Below, in pieces: positions 10,216 through 19,504 of a stretch of 64,000 nucleotides of DNA (positions within the stretch are counted from its first letter, which is position 1; every line of letters begins with the position of its first letter). The DNA is taken from assembly GCF_015207285.1 (NCBI RefSeq), contig NZ_JADEXD010000001.1, forward strand, positions 107,784 through 171,783, read 5' to 3'. The stretch comes from Tychonema sp. LEGE 07203. GTDB lineage: Bacteria > Cyanobacteriota > Cyanobacteriia > Cyanobacteriales > Microcoleaceae. The position numbers and the translations under genes were made by a program. A model generated the notes under the pieces. The model was not told the DNA's origin, made no database searches, and saw only the letters and a program-made list of their open reading frames with translations.

Positions 10216-10320
10216 CCAAACCGTTGGTAAACGGTTAAGTCGCCCCAACGCGACTGCGGCGATTAGTAAAGGAAATCCCCGTTTCTACTGTCAACAATTT
10301 TCTCAACATCAACGAATAAC
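10142..10320 (+). repeat. Degenerate tandem duplication of the VirB10-like gene end
   Basis: The end of the gene (10142-10217) is repeated at about 10244-10320. Shared blocks include TTTCTCAACAT and TAAAGGAA, and both copies end in GATAAC or GAATAAC. Between them lies a short inverted pair AACCGTT/AACGGTT. The second copy is not in an open frame with the gene, so it is debris in the gap before the VirB9-like gene. Confidence 0.65.
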
Positions 10321-10324
10321 TGCC

Positions 10325-11128
10325 ATGACGAATCGCATCCAATCCCCAAGAATGCTTTCCCTCGGAGGGCTTTTGTTCACAGCAGTGTTCGCTACTGCAA
10401 GCTACCCCGACTGTGCTTTTGCTCAATCAAGAGCAACAGGCTATCAAACTGTGGGTCGAGACATTGCCGTCAATAGTGCGATCGATATTTTAGTCTATCC
10501 CGGTCGCGCGAGTGCGATCGACTTCAGCTCAACCGATGAAGCTGTCGCCTACGTTTTAATTGCCGACCCCTCAAAAATAGTTTTCAGCACCGACGCACAG
10601 TTGGCAAGCGGCCAAGCCAAAACTGTTTTCTTGCGTCCCATTCAAGCGCTCAATTTTCCGGGAGCTACCACAGCTACCATCACTAACCTTTCAATCAAAA
10701 CTGTAGATTCAAAAGGGAAACAGCGACTTTACAACTTCAACATCGTTCCTACCAACAAAGAACCAGAACACTTAGGAATTCGCATCGCTCCCGTCACCCC
10801 AAGAATGGAGCCGACTGTGAACGTTCATAGAGGTCGCGCCCCCGCAGCATCAGATGTTGAAAAAGGATTGCTGATTGCCATTCAAAAAGGCTACACAGCA
10901 GCCAGCGACCCAGTAGTCTACAGCGTGCGACAATTTTTAGCTCTGGTAAGAAATCAGAATCTATCGGCGGCAGATGCTGCTGCACGAGCCGGAGTAGACT
11001 TGTCTGTGATTGTCGAGCTGAGCCGCATTGCACGAGAAGAATTCAACTACCCTGGAACAAGATTTCAACAGCGACAACCGCCAACAGCCCGAACTACTCG
11101 GCTTCTTAAAAGTCGCTCTGCTTTTTGA
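10325..11128 (+). CDS. VirB9/TrbG-like secreted core-complex protein
   Basis: This 267-residue protein begins with a signal peptide (hydrophobic core about residues 12-28, cleavage near CAFAQ). The mature N-terminal domain is beta-rich, with a pattern (a YPGR segment, then short strands up to FNIVP) typical of VirB9/TrbG, which forms the outer-membrane core with VirB7 and VirB10. Length agrees with the family (250-300 residues). The C-terminal ~80 residues look helical and basic and do not obviously resemble VirB9. VirB9 here follows VirB10, a swap of the Agrobacterium order. Confidence 0.65.
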   Translation: MTNRIQSPRMLSLGGLLFTAVFATASYPDCAFAQSRATGYQTVGRDIAVNSAIDILVYPGRASAIDFSSTDEAVAYVLIADPSKIVFSTDAQLASGQAKTVFLRPIQALNFPGATTATITNLSIKTVDSKGKQRLYNFNIVPTNKEPEHLGIRIAPVTPRMEPTVNVHRGRAPAASDVEKGLLIAIQKGYTAASDPVVYSVRQFLALVRNQNLSAADAAARAGVDLSVIVELSRIAREEFNYPGTRFQQRQPPTARTTRLLKSRSAF

Positions 11129-11592
11129 TTGGAGCCGGAGCTGCGGGAATAGGTAACGGGAATGGGGAATGGGGAATGGGGAATGGGGAGTAGGGAATGG
11201 GGAGTGGGAGAGAATTGACTGACTGTCTCCTAACTTCCTATTACCCATCCGATTATCGAAAAGTTGAGATGCGAATCCTCTCCTCCATACTGCCCGCGCT
11301 GAGTCAGGCGGGAGCCTGTGTCGCTAACCGCTTGCTCTGAGAACTTATAGCTTTTGACTGATTCAGGTTGGTTTGAAGCTGCGCTATAAATAGCGATTAG
11401 TCAAAAAGCATAACAAAAGCGAGCGGGAATGGTAAGGGAAAATAGCAGAATTCTTCTACTTCCTGCTCAACGCGAAGCTTTGATTATGAGTTGTGAATTG
11501 ACCTTTCAAATATTTGTTTGTGGAACAATTCGGCAGTAATACTTTCTCGGAAGAACGTTTTTTTCCTCATTCTCCACTCCTTTTTTCAACCA
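11129..11592. repeat. Intergenic region with GGGAATGG microsatellite
   Basis: At about 11158-11210 the heptamer/octamer GGGAATGG is repeated about six times with small variants. The remaining sequence up to the kinase start shows no convincing ORF. It separates the secretion operon from the histidine kinase, so a promoter for the kinase is expected here, but I cannot pick one. Confidence 0.6.
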
Positions 11593-14073
11593 ATGTTCAG
11601 CCCAAAAAGCTCAGTTCAAAAAAAGTCTGCCCTCCCGCTGCGCGTTGTGCTTACAGTCCCCAACGCTCTCCTAATTTCAACCTTACTAGCTCTAACGGGA
11701 TGGCTTTCTTTTCAAACAGGGCGGCAGACAATGAATGACTTAGTTGCACAGCTATTGGGAGAAGCAACGAGCCGCATCTGGGACCGCCTTGACAGCTACT
11801 TAAAAGAAGGGGTTGGGGTTGGGAAAGGAGAAGGGACTTATAAGAAAATGCAAACTGGTTCGGTGAACCAACTTCCCCCAAGTCAAACAGCCGGAGTCAC
11901 AATCAAACCAAATGGGAAAAGAAATGGGTCAGACTCTCCAAAGACAATATTCCGTCAACAAAAAACAAATCCTGCTTTTCCCACCCCAACCTCAACATTC
12001 AACTTGCACGATTTCCTCATTAGCCCTAACTGTCAAGCCTTTATCTTAGACCGTTCGGGACGTTTAGTGGCTCGGAACGAGGTAACTGAACCAAAACCGT
12101 CTATTTCTGTTGACGGACTGCAGCGAGAAAGCGCCCAAGCTCTGCAACAAAAAGTAATCCAGCTTTCAACAGAGTATTTGCTTAAACATTATGGCAGCCT
12201 CGCTGCTATTAACAGCAGCCAAAATCTTAACTTTACTGCCAGCAACTCACTATACTTGCTGCAAGTCAGATCTTTTAAAAACTCGAATGGCTTAAATTGG
12301 CTGATTGTGGCAGTTGTACCCGAAACCGACTTCACCCAAAAAGTTCAGGCCAACACCCGCAACACTATTTTGCTCGTGCTACTGGCTTTGGTTCTTTCTA
12401 TCTGCCTTTTGCTGTCCATTTCCCTAAGAATAGAACAGCGGCTGCTGCGGTTAATTTCGGCAACAGAGGCGATAGCTGGTGGCGACTTCGACTCAACAGT
12501 TTTAGGTAGCGGTATTGCCGAACTCGAAGCCCTAGCCTGTGCTTTCGAGCGCATGAATTGCCAGTTAAAAGCATCTCGCCAGCGGTTAGAAGAATATTCT
12601 GGCGATTTAAAGCGGCAAGTTGCACAGAAAACAAAGGAACTAAAACAAGCTAAAATTGCAGCCGAAAGTGCCAATCGCGCTAAAAGTACCTTTCTGGCCA
12701 ATATGAGCCACGAATTGAGAACGCCTCTGAATGCGATTATCGGCTTTGCCCACCTCCTTGTGAACTCTAAAAAAACTGCACCGGAACAGCAGTCGAGTTT
12801 AGATATTATCAATCGCAGTGGCGAGCATTTGTTGAAACTAATCAACGATATTTTGTCGCTGTCCAAAATTGAAGCAGGTCAAATCACCCTCGAAGAAACT
12901 GCTGTTGACTTGTACAGTTTGCTCTCGGACATAGAACGGATGTTCCAACTCAAAGCTCAGTCGTCGGGATTGCAACTTGTTTTTGAACTCCGGAAAGATG
13001 TACCGCAATACGTCCGAACTGATGAAAGCAAGCTGCGCCAAGTTTTGATTAATCTGTTGGGTAATGCTGTTAAATTTACTGAGGCGGGTAGGGTGAAGCT
13101 GACTGTAAAATGCCTTCAGTCTATGGCTAAAAAACCTTTACCCAAATTCTTTCTCCAATTCTCTGTGAAGGATACAGGCCCAGGCATTGCGCCTGATGAG
13201 GTTAGCCGTTTGTTTAAGCCGTTCGTGCAAGCTTCTGCTGGCAGAAAATCGCAAACGGGAACGGGTTTGGGATTGCCAATCAGTAACTCTTTTGTGAAGC
13301 TGATGGGTGGTGAAATTAAGGTCAAAAGTTCTGTGGGGAAAGGAACGGTTTTTAGTTTTTACGTTAAAGTCAGTCATGCAACTAAGAGCGAAATTTATGA
13401 CAGATTGCCGCAAAAACGAGTGAAGGGGTTGGCACCCAACCAACAAATATATCGCATTCTGGTAGCGGATGATGAGTCGGCAAATCGGTTGTTGCTAACT
13501 CAGATATTGAAGTCGGCTGGCTTTCTGGTGTGGTTCGCGGATAACGGAATTAAGGCTGTTAAATTGTGGCGAAAGTACAAACCGCATTTAATTTGGATGG
13601 ATTTGAGGATGCCTGTTCTAGACGGCTTTCAAGCTGCTCAAAAAATTCGAGCACGACCGAACGGTTCTAACACTAAGATTATTGCTTTGAGCGCTAATGC
13701 TTTTGTTAAAACCCAGGAACTCGCCATGTCGAACGGCTTTGATGATTTTGTTGCCAAACCGTTCCGAGAGGCAGTAATTTTTGAGAAGATGGCGCTTCAT
13801 TTGGGTGTTCGCTATATCTATGAAGAGGAGTCGCCCAGGAAGTCCGAACAGGATGAGCCTGTTATGCAACTGACTCCTGAGTCGCTATCTGTGTTGCCGA
13901 GGGAGTCGATTGAGAAGCTTTATAAAGCAGCCGCTTGTGGAGACGAGCAAGCCGTAAGGCTATTGATTGAGCGAATTCCGCTGTCGCAGAAGTCTCTTGC
14001 TGCGGCTTTGACTAAATTAGTTGACAATATGAGCTTAGATATTATCAGCGATTTAACTCAACACTACCTTTGA
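11593..14073 (+). CDS. Hybrid sensor histidine kinase with receiver domain
   Basis: A membrane sensor kinase of 826 residues. It has a first membrane helix (about residues 17-40), an extracytoplasmic domain of ~210 residues, a second helix (about 255-277) and a HAMP-like linker (about 278-330). The phosphorylation site is in [10 protein letters not shown] near residue 371. The ATPase N box is near 484 ([11 protein letters not shown]), followed by DTGPGIA near 526 and GTGLGLP near 555. A receiver domain follows with the acceptor Asp in WMDLRMPV near 669. The last ~70 residues are helical but lack a clear phosphotransfer histidine. An upstream non-ATG start at 11518 is possible; ATG 11593 gives a cleaner N-terminus. 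No response regulator gene is adjacent, so the input and output are unknown. Confidence 0.92.
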   Translation: MFSPKSSVQKKSALPLRVVLTVPNALLISTLLALTGWLSFQTGRQTMNDLVAQLLGEATSRIWDRLDSYLKEGVGVGKGEGTYKKMQTGSVNQLPPSQTAGVTIKPNGKRNGSDSPKTIFRQQKTNPAFPTPTSTFNLHDFLISPNCQAFILDRSGRLVARNEVTEPKPSISVDGLQRESAQALQQKVIQLSTEYLLKHYGSLAAINSSQNLNFTASNSLYLLQVRSFKNSNGLNWLIVAVVPETDFTQKVQANTRNTILLVLLALVLSICLLLSISLRIEQRLLRLISATEAIAGGDFDSTVLGSGIAELEALACAFERMNCQLKASRQRLEEYSGDLKRQVAQKTKELKQAKIAAESANRAKSTFLANMSHELRTPLNAIIGFAHLLVNSKKTAPEQQSSLDIINRSGEHLLKLINDILSLSKIEAGQITLEETAVDLYSLLSDIERMFQLKAQSSGLQLVFELRKDVPQYVRTDESKLRQVLINLLGNAVKFTEAGRVKLTVKCLQSMAKKPLPKFFLQFSVKDTGPGIAPDEVSRLFKPFVQASAGRKSQTGTGLGLPISNSFVKLMGGEIKVKSSVGKGTVFSFYVKVSHATKSEIYDRLPQKRVKGLAPNQQIYRILVADDESANRLLLTQILKSAGFLVWFADNGIKAVKLWRKYKPHLIWMDLRMPVLDGFQAAQKIRARPNGSNTKIIALSANAFVKTQELAMSNGFDDFVAKPFREAVIFEKMALHLGVRYIYEEESPRKSEQDEPVMQLTPESLSVLPRESIEKLYKAAACGDEQAVRLLIERIPLSQKSLAAALTKLVDNMSLDIISDLTQHYL

Positions 14074-14126
14074 ACGAACCCCACCCAAATCCAAGATTAT
14101 GAGTAGGGACTGCGCTGAACATCTCT

Positions 14127-14174
14127 AGTTCAATGATAACTGCGATAGTTCAATGATAACTGCGATCGCAGTTA
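14127..14174. repeat. Tandem 20-bp repeat running into an 18-bp HIP1 palindrome ahead of parA
   Basis: The 20-bp unit AGTTCAATGATAACTGCGAT occurs twice in tandem (14127-14146 and 14147-14166). The second copy runs into the perfect palindrome TAACTGCGATCGCAGTTA (14157-14174). It lies about 110 bases ahead of parA, the usual place for a partition-gene operator or centromere. The function is an inference. Confidence 0.6.
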
Positions 14175-14280
14175 GTTATCAGACGCGGTTCTCAAAGTTC
14201 TTTCAAGGATTAGTTTACAATAAGCCGCAGTCCACTAATATTGTTTAATCAACACGTTGAGTGAGCGTGCTTAAAAATAG

Positions 14281-15036
14281 ATGAGCAAAATTATTGCGCT
14301 GTTCAACCAGTCAGGCGGTGTCTCCAAAACCAGTTTGACAATGAATTTAGGCTACCATTTGGCGAAGCGTTCGCAAAAAGTCTTGTTAGTAGATATGGAC
14401 CCCCAAGCCTCGCTTACCGCCTTCATGGGCTTGGAGCCATCTGAGTTACAGGAGACTGTCTACGAGTCTATTATGAACGGTTCTGACGCGGCGCTCCGCA
14501 AAAACCTTCACAACATGGACTTGCTCCCTTCTAATATTAATTTGAGCGGAGCAGAGCTGGAACTGGTGGTGGCTGACATGAGAGATAGTCGGCTAAAAGA
14601 AGTCATTGACCCCCTTAGCTCGCACTATGACTTCATATTGATAGACTGCCCTCCCTCGCTAGGCATCCTATCCTATATCAGCCTAGTTGCCTCCACTCAC
14701 GTCTTAATTCCGATTCAGACTGAATATAAGGCTCTCAAGGGAACCGAATTGCTGTTGCAAACCATTGCTCGCGTCAGAAAACGCGCTAATCGGAAATTGC
14801 AGATTGCTGGAGTGATTCCGACGCTGTACGATACCCGTACTGTACAGGCCTTTCAAAGTTTGCAGTCAATTACTACTTCTCTGGAGAAGATTGGTGCGAT
14901 TTACCCTGCCGTGCCTCGGACTGTCGCTTTCGCCGATGCGTCACAGCAACACGTACCTCTGGCCGTGTACAATCCAAAACATCCAGCCGTCGCCGTACTC
15001 GATACTATTGCACAAGGACTCTTAGCTCTGGCATGA
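14281..15036 (+). CDS. parA: ParA-family partition ATPase
   Basis: A 251-residue MinD/ParA-type ATPase that would move plasmid copies apart with ParB and a centromere site. The P-loop is at residues 11-18 (SGGVSKTS), switch I around VDMDPQAS (38-45) and Walker B around LIDCPPSLG (about 119-127). Canonical ParA has KGGVGKT; here the first signature Lys is Ser and the central Gly is Ser, while the second Lys is kept. It lacks the N-terminal HTH of type Ia ParA, so it is type Ib-sized. Its stop overlaps the parB start by ATGA, so the two are translationally coupled. Confidence 0.92.
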   Translation: MSKIIALFNQSGGVSKTSLTMNLGYHLAKRSQKVLLVDMDPQASLTAFMGLEPSELQETVYESIMNGSDAALRKNLHNMDLLPSNINLSGAELELVVADMRDSRLKEVIDPLSSHYDFILIDCPPSLGILSYISLVASTHVLIPIQTEYKALKGTELLLQTIARVRKRANRKLQIAGVIPTLYDTRTVQAFQSLQSITTSLEKIGAIYPAVPRTVAFADASQQHVPLAVYNPKHPAVAVLDTIAQGLLALA

Positions 15037-15974
15037 ATCAAAAGCGCGACAGTCAGCCTTATCAAATCAAAGGGGTTGAGGCTCTATTAGGAACCAGCGA
15101 CAGCGAAGATGCCGCATCCTCCCTTGTCTCAATACACAAAATTGTCTTGCCCCAGCAGCAGCCACGCCGCTATTTCGATCCGACAGCCATGCAAGAACTG
15201 GTGGAGTCAGTCAAGCAGCTAGGAATTCTGCAACCGCTCCTGGTACGCCCAATAGATGGCAACAAGTACGAATTGGTGGCTGGAGAACGGCGCTATCGAG
15301 CCGCTTCGTCGTTAGGTTTGACTGAGATTCCTGTTGTGATTCGGGAACTGACAGACACAGAGGCTCTCTCTATTGCACTGCTGGAGAACTTGCAGCGGGA
15401 AGATTTGAATGCGATTGAGGAAACTGAGGGAATTCTGCAATTGCTGGCAATGAAATTGAACTCTACCTCCTCGTCAGTTATTGCTTTGCTCGGAGCGGCC
15501 GCGCACCCGGAACGCGCCGGTGTGGATAACGTTATCCACAGCTCGGAGTGGGAAATAGTAAGCGATATATTTGCACTCGTCGGGAAGTACACTCCAGAAA
15601 GTTTCCGAACCAATCGCCTCCCGTTGCTGAACCTGCCAGATGATGTGATTGGAGCGCTGCGGAAAGGACAGATTGAGTATACTAAAGCCAGAGCGATCGC
15701 CCGAGTTAAGGATAGCTCAGAGCGCTCCCAATTGTTAGAAGAGGCGATCGCTCTCGACCTCTCCCTGACCCAAATCAAACAGCGCATTGCCGATTTAAAA
15801 GCGAAAAGTACAGGGGAGGCGACTGCACCAAATCACTCACTTAAAAGTCGCGTAGATACAGCTTTGCAGCGAGTGAAAAAGTCTAAGGTTTGGGATGACC
15901 CCAAAAAGCAAAAGAAACTAGAGAAGCTGTTAGCTGAACTGGAAGCTTTGGTGGGTGAGGGATTGGAAAAATGA
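15033..15974 (+). CDS. parB: ParB-family centromere-binding protein
   Basis: A 313-residue ParB protein, partner of the upstream ParA, expected to bind a parS-like site on the plasmid. The ParB N-terminal domain covers about residues 35-125 and includes GERRYRA (near 87) and ENLQRED (near 113), the CTP-binding motifs of the family. The helix-turn-helix region (about 130-215) is unusual: a stretch of ~30 residues encoded around 15480-15550 does not look like a normal ParB HTH. The C-terminus is basic and helical. ATGA overlap with parA. A perfect pair of DnaA-box-like sequences lies inside the coding region at 15521-15540. Confidence 0.92.
   Translation: MNQKRDSQPYQIKGVEALLGTSDSEDAASSLVSIHKIVLPQQQPRRYFDPTAMQELVESVKQLGILQPLLVRPIDGNKYELVAGERRYRAASSLGLTEIPVVIRELTDTEALSIALLENLQREDLNAIEETEGILQLLAMKLNSTSSSVIALLGAAAHPERAGVDNVIHSSEWEIVSDIFALVGKYTPESFRTNRLPLLNLPDDVIGALRKGQIEYTKARAIARVKDSSERSQLLEEAIALDLSLTQIKQRIADLKAKSTGEATAPNHSLKSRVDTALQRVKKSKVWDDPKKQKKLEKLLAELEALVGEGLEK
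15521..15540. promoter_or_regulatory. Perfect 20-bp palindrome made of two inverted DnaA boxes
   Basis: TGTGGATAACGTTATCCACA is a perfect palindrome. Each half contains TTATCCACA, the consensus DnaA box, facing opposite ways. It lies inside parB. Whether DnaA binds there is an inference. Confidence 0.6.
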
Positions 15975-16030
15975 AGCTGATTTTAAAGTAAAACTACTTA
16001 AATTTACATTAATTTAAGCTGAGTGAACTA

Positions 16031-16060
16031 CCTACACTGTATCGGCAGGAGCAGTGTAGG
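16031..16060 (+). terminator. Rho-independent-like terminator of parAB
   Basis: CCTACACTG (16031-16039) pairs perfectly with CAGTGTAGG (16052-16060) across a 12-base loop, and CTTCTGTTTT follows. It lies about 55 bases after the parB stop. Confidence 0.7.
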
Positions 16061-16121
16061 CTTCTGTTTTAGAAAAACTTCAAATGTTCTCTGTCCTTAT
16101 TCGGCTGTACCTCATATCGGT

Positions 16122-16173
16122 TGAAAACAATTTCGGTTTTTCTCGCCTGAAAACAATTTCGGTTTTTCTCGCC
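16122..16173. repeat. Two perfect 26-bp tandem repeats
   Basis: A 26-bp unit beginning TGAAAACAATTTCGG and ending TCTCGCC is present twice back to back (16122-16147 and 16148-16173). The second copy overlaps the left foot of the hairpin that follows by four bases. Function unknown. Confidence 0.85.
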
Positions 16174-16225
16174 TTAGATCCCGCCACTAATTCTGTATCC
16201 AGAATTAGTGGCGGGATCTAAGGCG
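16170..16225. repeat. Perfect 26-bp stem hairpin with 4-base loop
   Basis: Bases 16170-16195 are the exact reverse complement of 16200-16225, with loop TATC. The stem contains GATCCCGCCACTAATTC. It sits between parB and the hydrolase pseudogene. A stem of this length with no mismatch is far longer than a terminator and has no T-run; it could be a partition, origin or mobile-element site. Confidence 0.85.
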
Positions 16226-16259
16226 TAATAGTTAAAAATCCGGCTTTGGGAAAAAATCT

Positions 16260-17510
16260 GTGCGACCTAAAAATAACGACAAAAAGCTAGTCTCATTAGT
16301 ATGGTTTCTAGTCTCCCTGTTCATCTCTTCGTTTCTGAGTGCAGTTGGATTATTTCTCAGCCTCTGGGTCATCGTACCAGCGGTCACACTGTCCCTGTTT
16401 CCTTTGGCAGTGGGAGCGCCAGAAATTAGCCCTTGGCTTGTAGGTATTAATGCCTCGCCCGAATGCTAACCATCTTCAGACGACAACAAGGCTGGCTCTG
16501 CAACACATCCCTGGTGTGTAGCCTGCTTGCCCTGATACTCAGCCTAATCCCCCTGCTACAGTTCCCAGCAGCCAATACACGGATCGCGGTCAAAGTCCAA
16601 GCAGTTTTGGGGGCAGACTATTTGGCCACCGTTCCTCAAATTGAACAGGCACAACTACGCCCTCAACCGTTTATCCTAGCAGATGCCTTCCGGGGAATCC
16701 CCGTCCGGGAAGTTCGCATTCCTGAAGGCGTTGTATTTGCTTTCCCCGGATCGAGTGAAACTGAAACTCAACCTTTACCGGCGGATGCAAATTGGTAGAT
16801 ATCCGGCGATCGTCATCCTCTAGAGAAGAGCTTGGCAAAGAGACAGTCCAAATAGTAATGAGGAATTTAGCCGCTACATGGCAGGGAGGGGCTATTGCGT
16901 AGTAGCAATAGATTACCACCACGCTCCCCAGTATCGGTTTCGGGTTCAGTTGGAGGACGTAGAAGCTGCTCTGTCATATATCAAAACCCATGCCGATGAG
17001 TGGTTCATTGATATTGACAGAATTGCTCTGATGGGAAGATCAGCCGGTGCCCGTTTAGCATCGCTTTATGCTTATCGTTCAACTACAGTTCCAGTTCGGG
17101 CAGTAGTGAATTATTACGGACCAAATGACCTGCTCCGGGGATATTATGACCCACCTTTTCCCGACCCCGTAAACGTCCGAGCTATTCTGCGAGCCTTTCT
17201 GGGAGGAACCCCCGACCAATTAAGAGAGCTTTACTTTACCTTCAAACTTCTCCCATCAATTATGTTAGACCCAACCTTCCCCCTTCTCTACTGGTTTATG
17301 CAGGTCGCGACCATATAGTTGAGGCAAAGTTTGGACGCTCTCTACGAACAATTACAAGCCACTGGAAACCGTGCGGTAATGGTCGAAATTCCTTGGGCTG
17401 AACACGCCTTTGATGCGGTTTTTAATGGTGTGAGCAATCAACTGGCTTTGTATTACACAGAACGCTTTTTGGCTCCTGCTCTGAAGTCTTCTAATTACCA
17501 ACCAAAATAA
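16260..17510 (+). pseudogene. Alpha/beta-hydrolase (esterase/lipase-like) broken by several frameshifts
   Basis: Four consecutive fragments in different frames read as one membrane-anchored alpha/beta hydrolase. The first (from 16260) and second (from 16463) give two or three N-terminal membrane helices. The frame then shifts near 16796 and meets a TAG at 16821. The third fragment carries the nucleophile motif GRSAG (near 17036). A shift near 17255 moves YAGRDH, with the acid residue, to another frame. The last fragment (17319 on) carries AEHAFD with the catalytic His. All three catalytic residues survive but in separate frames, so the gene is dead but recently so. The oxyanion-hole region near 16820 is degraded. 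It appears unrelated to its neighbours. Confidence 0.85.
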
Positions 17511-17662
17511 AGAAAAATCCTCAAAAACGAGCCTGACAACCCGCTCGACTTTAGTCCAGGGATCAAAGGCAGCAGGAGAGTTTAAATTATGGCTGCGTAA
17601 ATTTTTAGCAGGGAGCTGATACGTAAATGAACACGTAACAGCCGTGAGCCTCCCAAAGCTTT

Positions 17663-17959
17663 ATGTCCCCAGCTTCAAGACGCAACAAGAGACGCCAACT
17701 TCTGGAACTGTACGGAAATCACTGCTACTGGTGCAATAAGTCCATGCAGAAATCTGAAAGAACCATCGAACACTTACAGCCTAAAAGTCGAGGCGGGTCT
17801 AACGCACTCTCCAACCTGCGTTTAGCCTGCTTCAGTTGCAATAATTCCCGTGGTAACAGCCTCTTGCCTCCTCCCGGCAAGAATTTACGCACACAAAGAG
17901 CTCAACCACATGAGAAAATAGCTTATGATTTTCGCACGATCGCGAATTTTCATAGCTAA
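17663..17959 (+). CDS. Small HNH endonuclease-family protein
   Basis: A 98-residue protein with the zinc-binding and catalytic pattern of the HNH family: CYWC (21-24), IEHLQPKSRGG (35-45, with the first catalytic His), Asn51 and CFSCNNSRGN (56-65). HNH proteins of this size are often homing or restriction-type nucleases. It precedes the sigma-like/DUF1822/CHAT trio by 33 bases on the same strand, so it could be co-transcribed, but nothing else ties it to them. Confidence 0.82.
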   Translation: MSPASRRNKRRQLLELYGNHCYWCNKSMQKSERTIEHLQPKSRGGSNALSNLRLACFSCNNSRGNSLLPPPGKNLRTQRAQPHEKIAYDFRTIANFHS

Positions 17960-17992
17960 TAAACAAACTAACTTGCTCCTCAAAAAAGTCGC

Positions 17993-18688
17993 ATGGATGA
18001 CCTAGATGGACGGTTAAGCGCTCTAATTGCACAGGTGCGCCAACACCCCGCCCCAAGCAAAAAATGGCGACCAGCCATGAACAAGCTGTTATTGCAAATT
18101 CAGCAACTACCAGGACTCAAAAAATCAGTCCATCAAGATTATCCTGAAGCCCTCAATCGTACTTTTGAATGGGTTAGTCGCGAGATTGCTAAATTTGAGC
18201 CGCGCCCGCCTTCTGTTTCAAAAAGTTTGGTTAACTGGATCAACGGCTACCTGAGTTGGCGAATTCAAGATTTGTACTCTCCTGACAAAGATGCTCCAAT
18301 TAGTTTAGATGCACCGATCGCAGCAGATATTGGGAAAACAACTCGGCTCGAACTATTACCTGATTTTCCGCTCAGCGGGTTGGATGGCATGATTGAAAGT
18401 GTTCAGAAAGAAACCACTCAGCGAATAGGTCTCCAACTAGAACTTTACATAGAGCAAGATCCAGAAGGCAAGCTAAGAAATAGCTACCCTCGTTCTAACC
18501 CGGAGTGCAACTGCCAATTCCTCAGCATGAGAAGAGTATTAAAAGAACCTCCTGACAAGTTTCGAGACTTAGCCAAAGAGTTAAAGGTTAATTACACAAC
18601 CCTGAATTCTCACTGGAACAGAAAATGCGAACCCTCGTTGCAAGAAATAGCCCGCACTCTAGGATATAAACAGGAACCACAACCATGA
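17993..18688 (+). CDS. Sigma-factor-like protein of a cyanobacterial CHAT gene cluster
   Basis: This 231-residue protein resembles the cyanobacterial sigma-70-like proteins that commonly precede DUF1822 and CHAT genes: an N-terminal MDDLDGRL start, a helical region 2-like part (about 55-100), an EQDPEGKLR segment near 155-165, and a C-terminal helix-turn-helix-like part with FRDLAKELKVNYTTLNSHW (about 195-213). Sequence similarity to true sigma factors is weak, so DNA binding is plausible but promoter recognition is uncertain. Its stop overlaps the next start by ATGA, showing coupling with the DUF1822 gene. Confidence 0.65.
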   Translation: MDDLDGRLSALIAQVRQHPAPSKKWRPAMNKLLLQIQQLPGLKKSVHQDYPEALNRTFEWVSREIAKFEPRPPSVSKSLVNWINGYLSWRIQDLYSPDKDAPISLDAPIAADIGKTTRLELLPDFPLSGLDGMIESVQKETTQRIGLQLELYIEQDPEGKLRNSYPRSNPECNCQFLSMRRVLKEPPDKFRDLAKELKVNYTTLNSHWNRKCEPSLQEIARTLGYKQEPQP

Positions 18689-19446
18689 ACATCGCAGAAC
18701 TACCTCTGTTAACAGTACCAATAGAGTTAAAAGCTCACGAAATGGCGCGACAGTTGGCAGCCGTTCAAAGTACAGTCCAAAAAGGAAAACGAGTTTACTT
18801 GAATGCACTCGCAGTTTACGCAGTTCATAGCTATTTAAAATGGCTGCAAATAGAAACACATTTGGAAGGTTCTGATAGCTTCAATCCAGCAAAAACGACA
18901 CTAGCTAATGTCGCTGACTTGGTAATTCCTGGCATTGGCTCCTTAGAATGCCGCCCAGTTTTACCTGGTGAAACAACCATCTTCTTACCCGAAGAAGTAA
19001 TAGAGAATCGGATTGGATATGTAGGAGTACAGTTTAGCGATCGCCTTGACTCCGTGCAACTATTGGGATTTGCTCCAAGCTTAGATAGCTCAAATCCACC
19101 GCAACAACTCGCGGTAGCAGAACTGATGCCGATCGACGCTTTAATTGAACAGATTACTCGTTTAGAAGAAGCGATCGCCTTCTTAGAAACTGACGATCCA
19201 GTGGCGATACAGGTACGCTCCACGATCCAAACTCAATCGCAGAGCAATATTGTTGCCCAATTAGAGCGTATTTATCGAACTTGCGAAGAGTACGAGTGGC
19301 GGTACGCAGGGGGAGAGATGTTAGCTGGGAGTACCGCAGGAGGGGAATTTACTCGTGAAAGTGCCGATAGCGCCGACACTGATTTAGAAGATTTAGCCGA
19401 AGCACTGCTGGAGAAGTTAGCAGAAATATGGAGGGATGCTGCGTAA
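18685..19446 (+). CDS. DUF1822 family protein
   Basis: A 253-residue protein of the cyanobacterial DUF1822 type: an N-terminal part with VYLNALAVYAVHSYLKWL (about 38-55), a central beta-rich domain (70-150), and an acidic C-terminal end. The biochemical role is unknown. In cyanobacteria these genes sit next to sigma-like and CHAT-domain genes, as here. It starts inside the end of the sigma-like gene (ATGA) and is followed after 58 bases by the TPR-CHAT gene, so the three form one unit. Confidence 0.75.
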   Translation: MNIAELPLLTVPIELKAHEMARQLAAVQSTVQKGKRVYLNALAVYAVHSYLKWLQIETHLEGSDSFNPAKTTLANVADLVIPGIGSLECRPVLPGETTIFLPEEVIENRIGYVGVQFSDRLDSVQLLGFAPSLDSSNPPQQLAVAELMPIDALIEQITRLEEAIAFLETDDPVAIQVRSTIQTQSQSNIVAQLERIYRTCEEYEWRYAGGEMLAGSTAGGEFTRESADSADTDLEDLAEALLEKLAEIWRDAA

Positions 19447-19504
19447 TTTTGGAAGGGATAGCTGATGTGTATATGTAGTCTCCCCTTCGTAACCTGTAAA
19501 GAAT

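Noticed and set aside
11518..11592. Upstream non-ATG start of the histidine kinase
   Set aside because: The 25 extra residues are not kinase-like and the ATG at 11593 lies directly before the first basic-hydrophobic segment.
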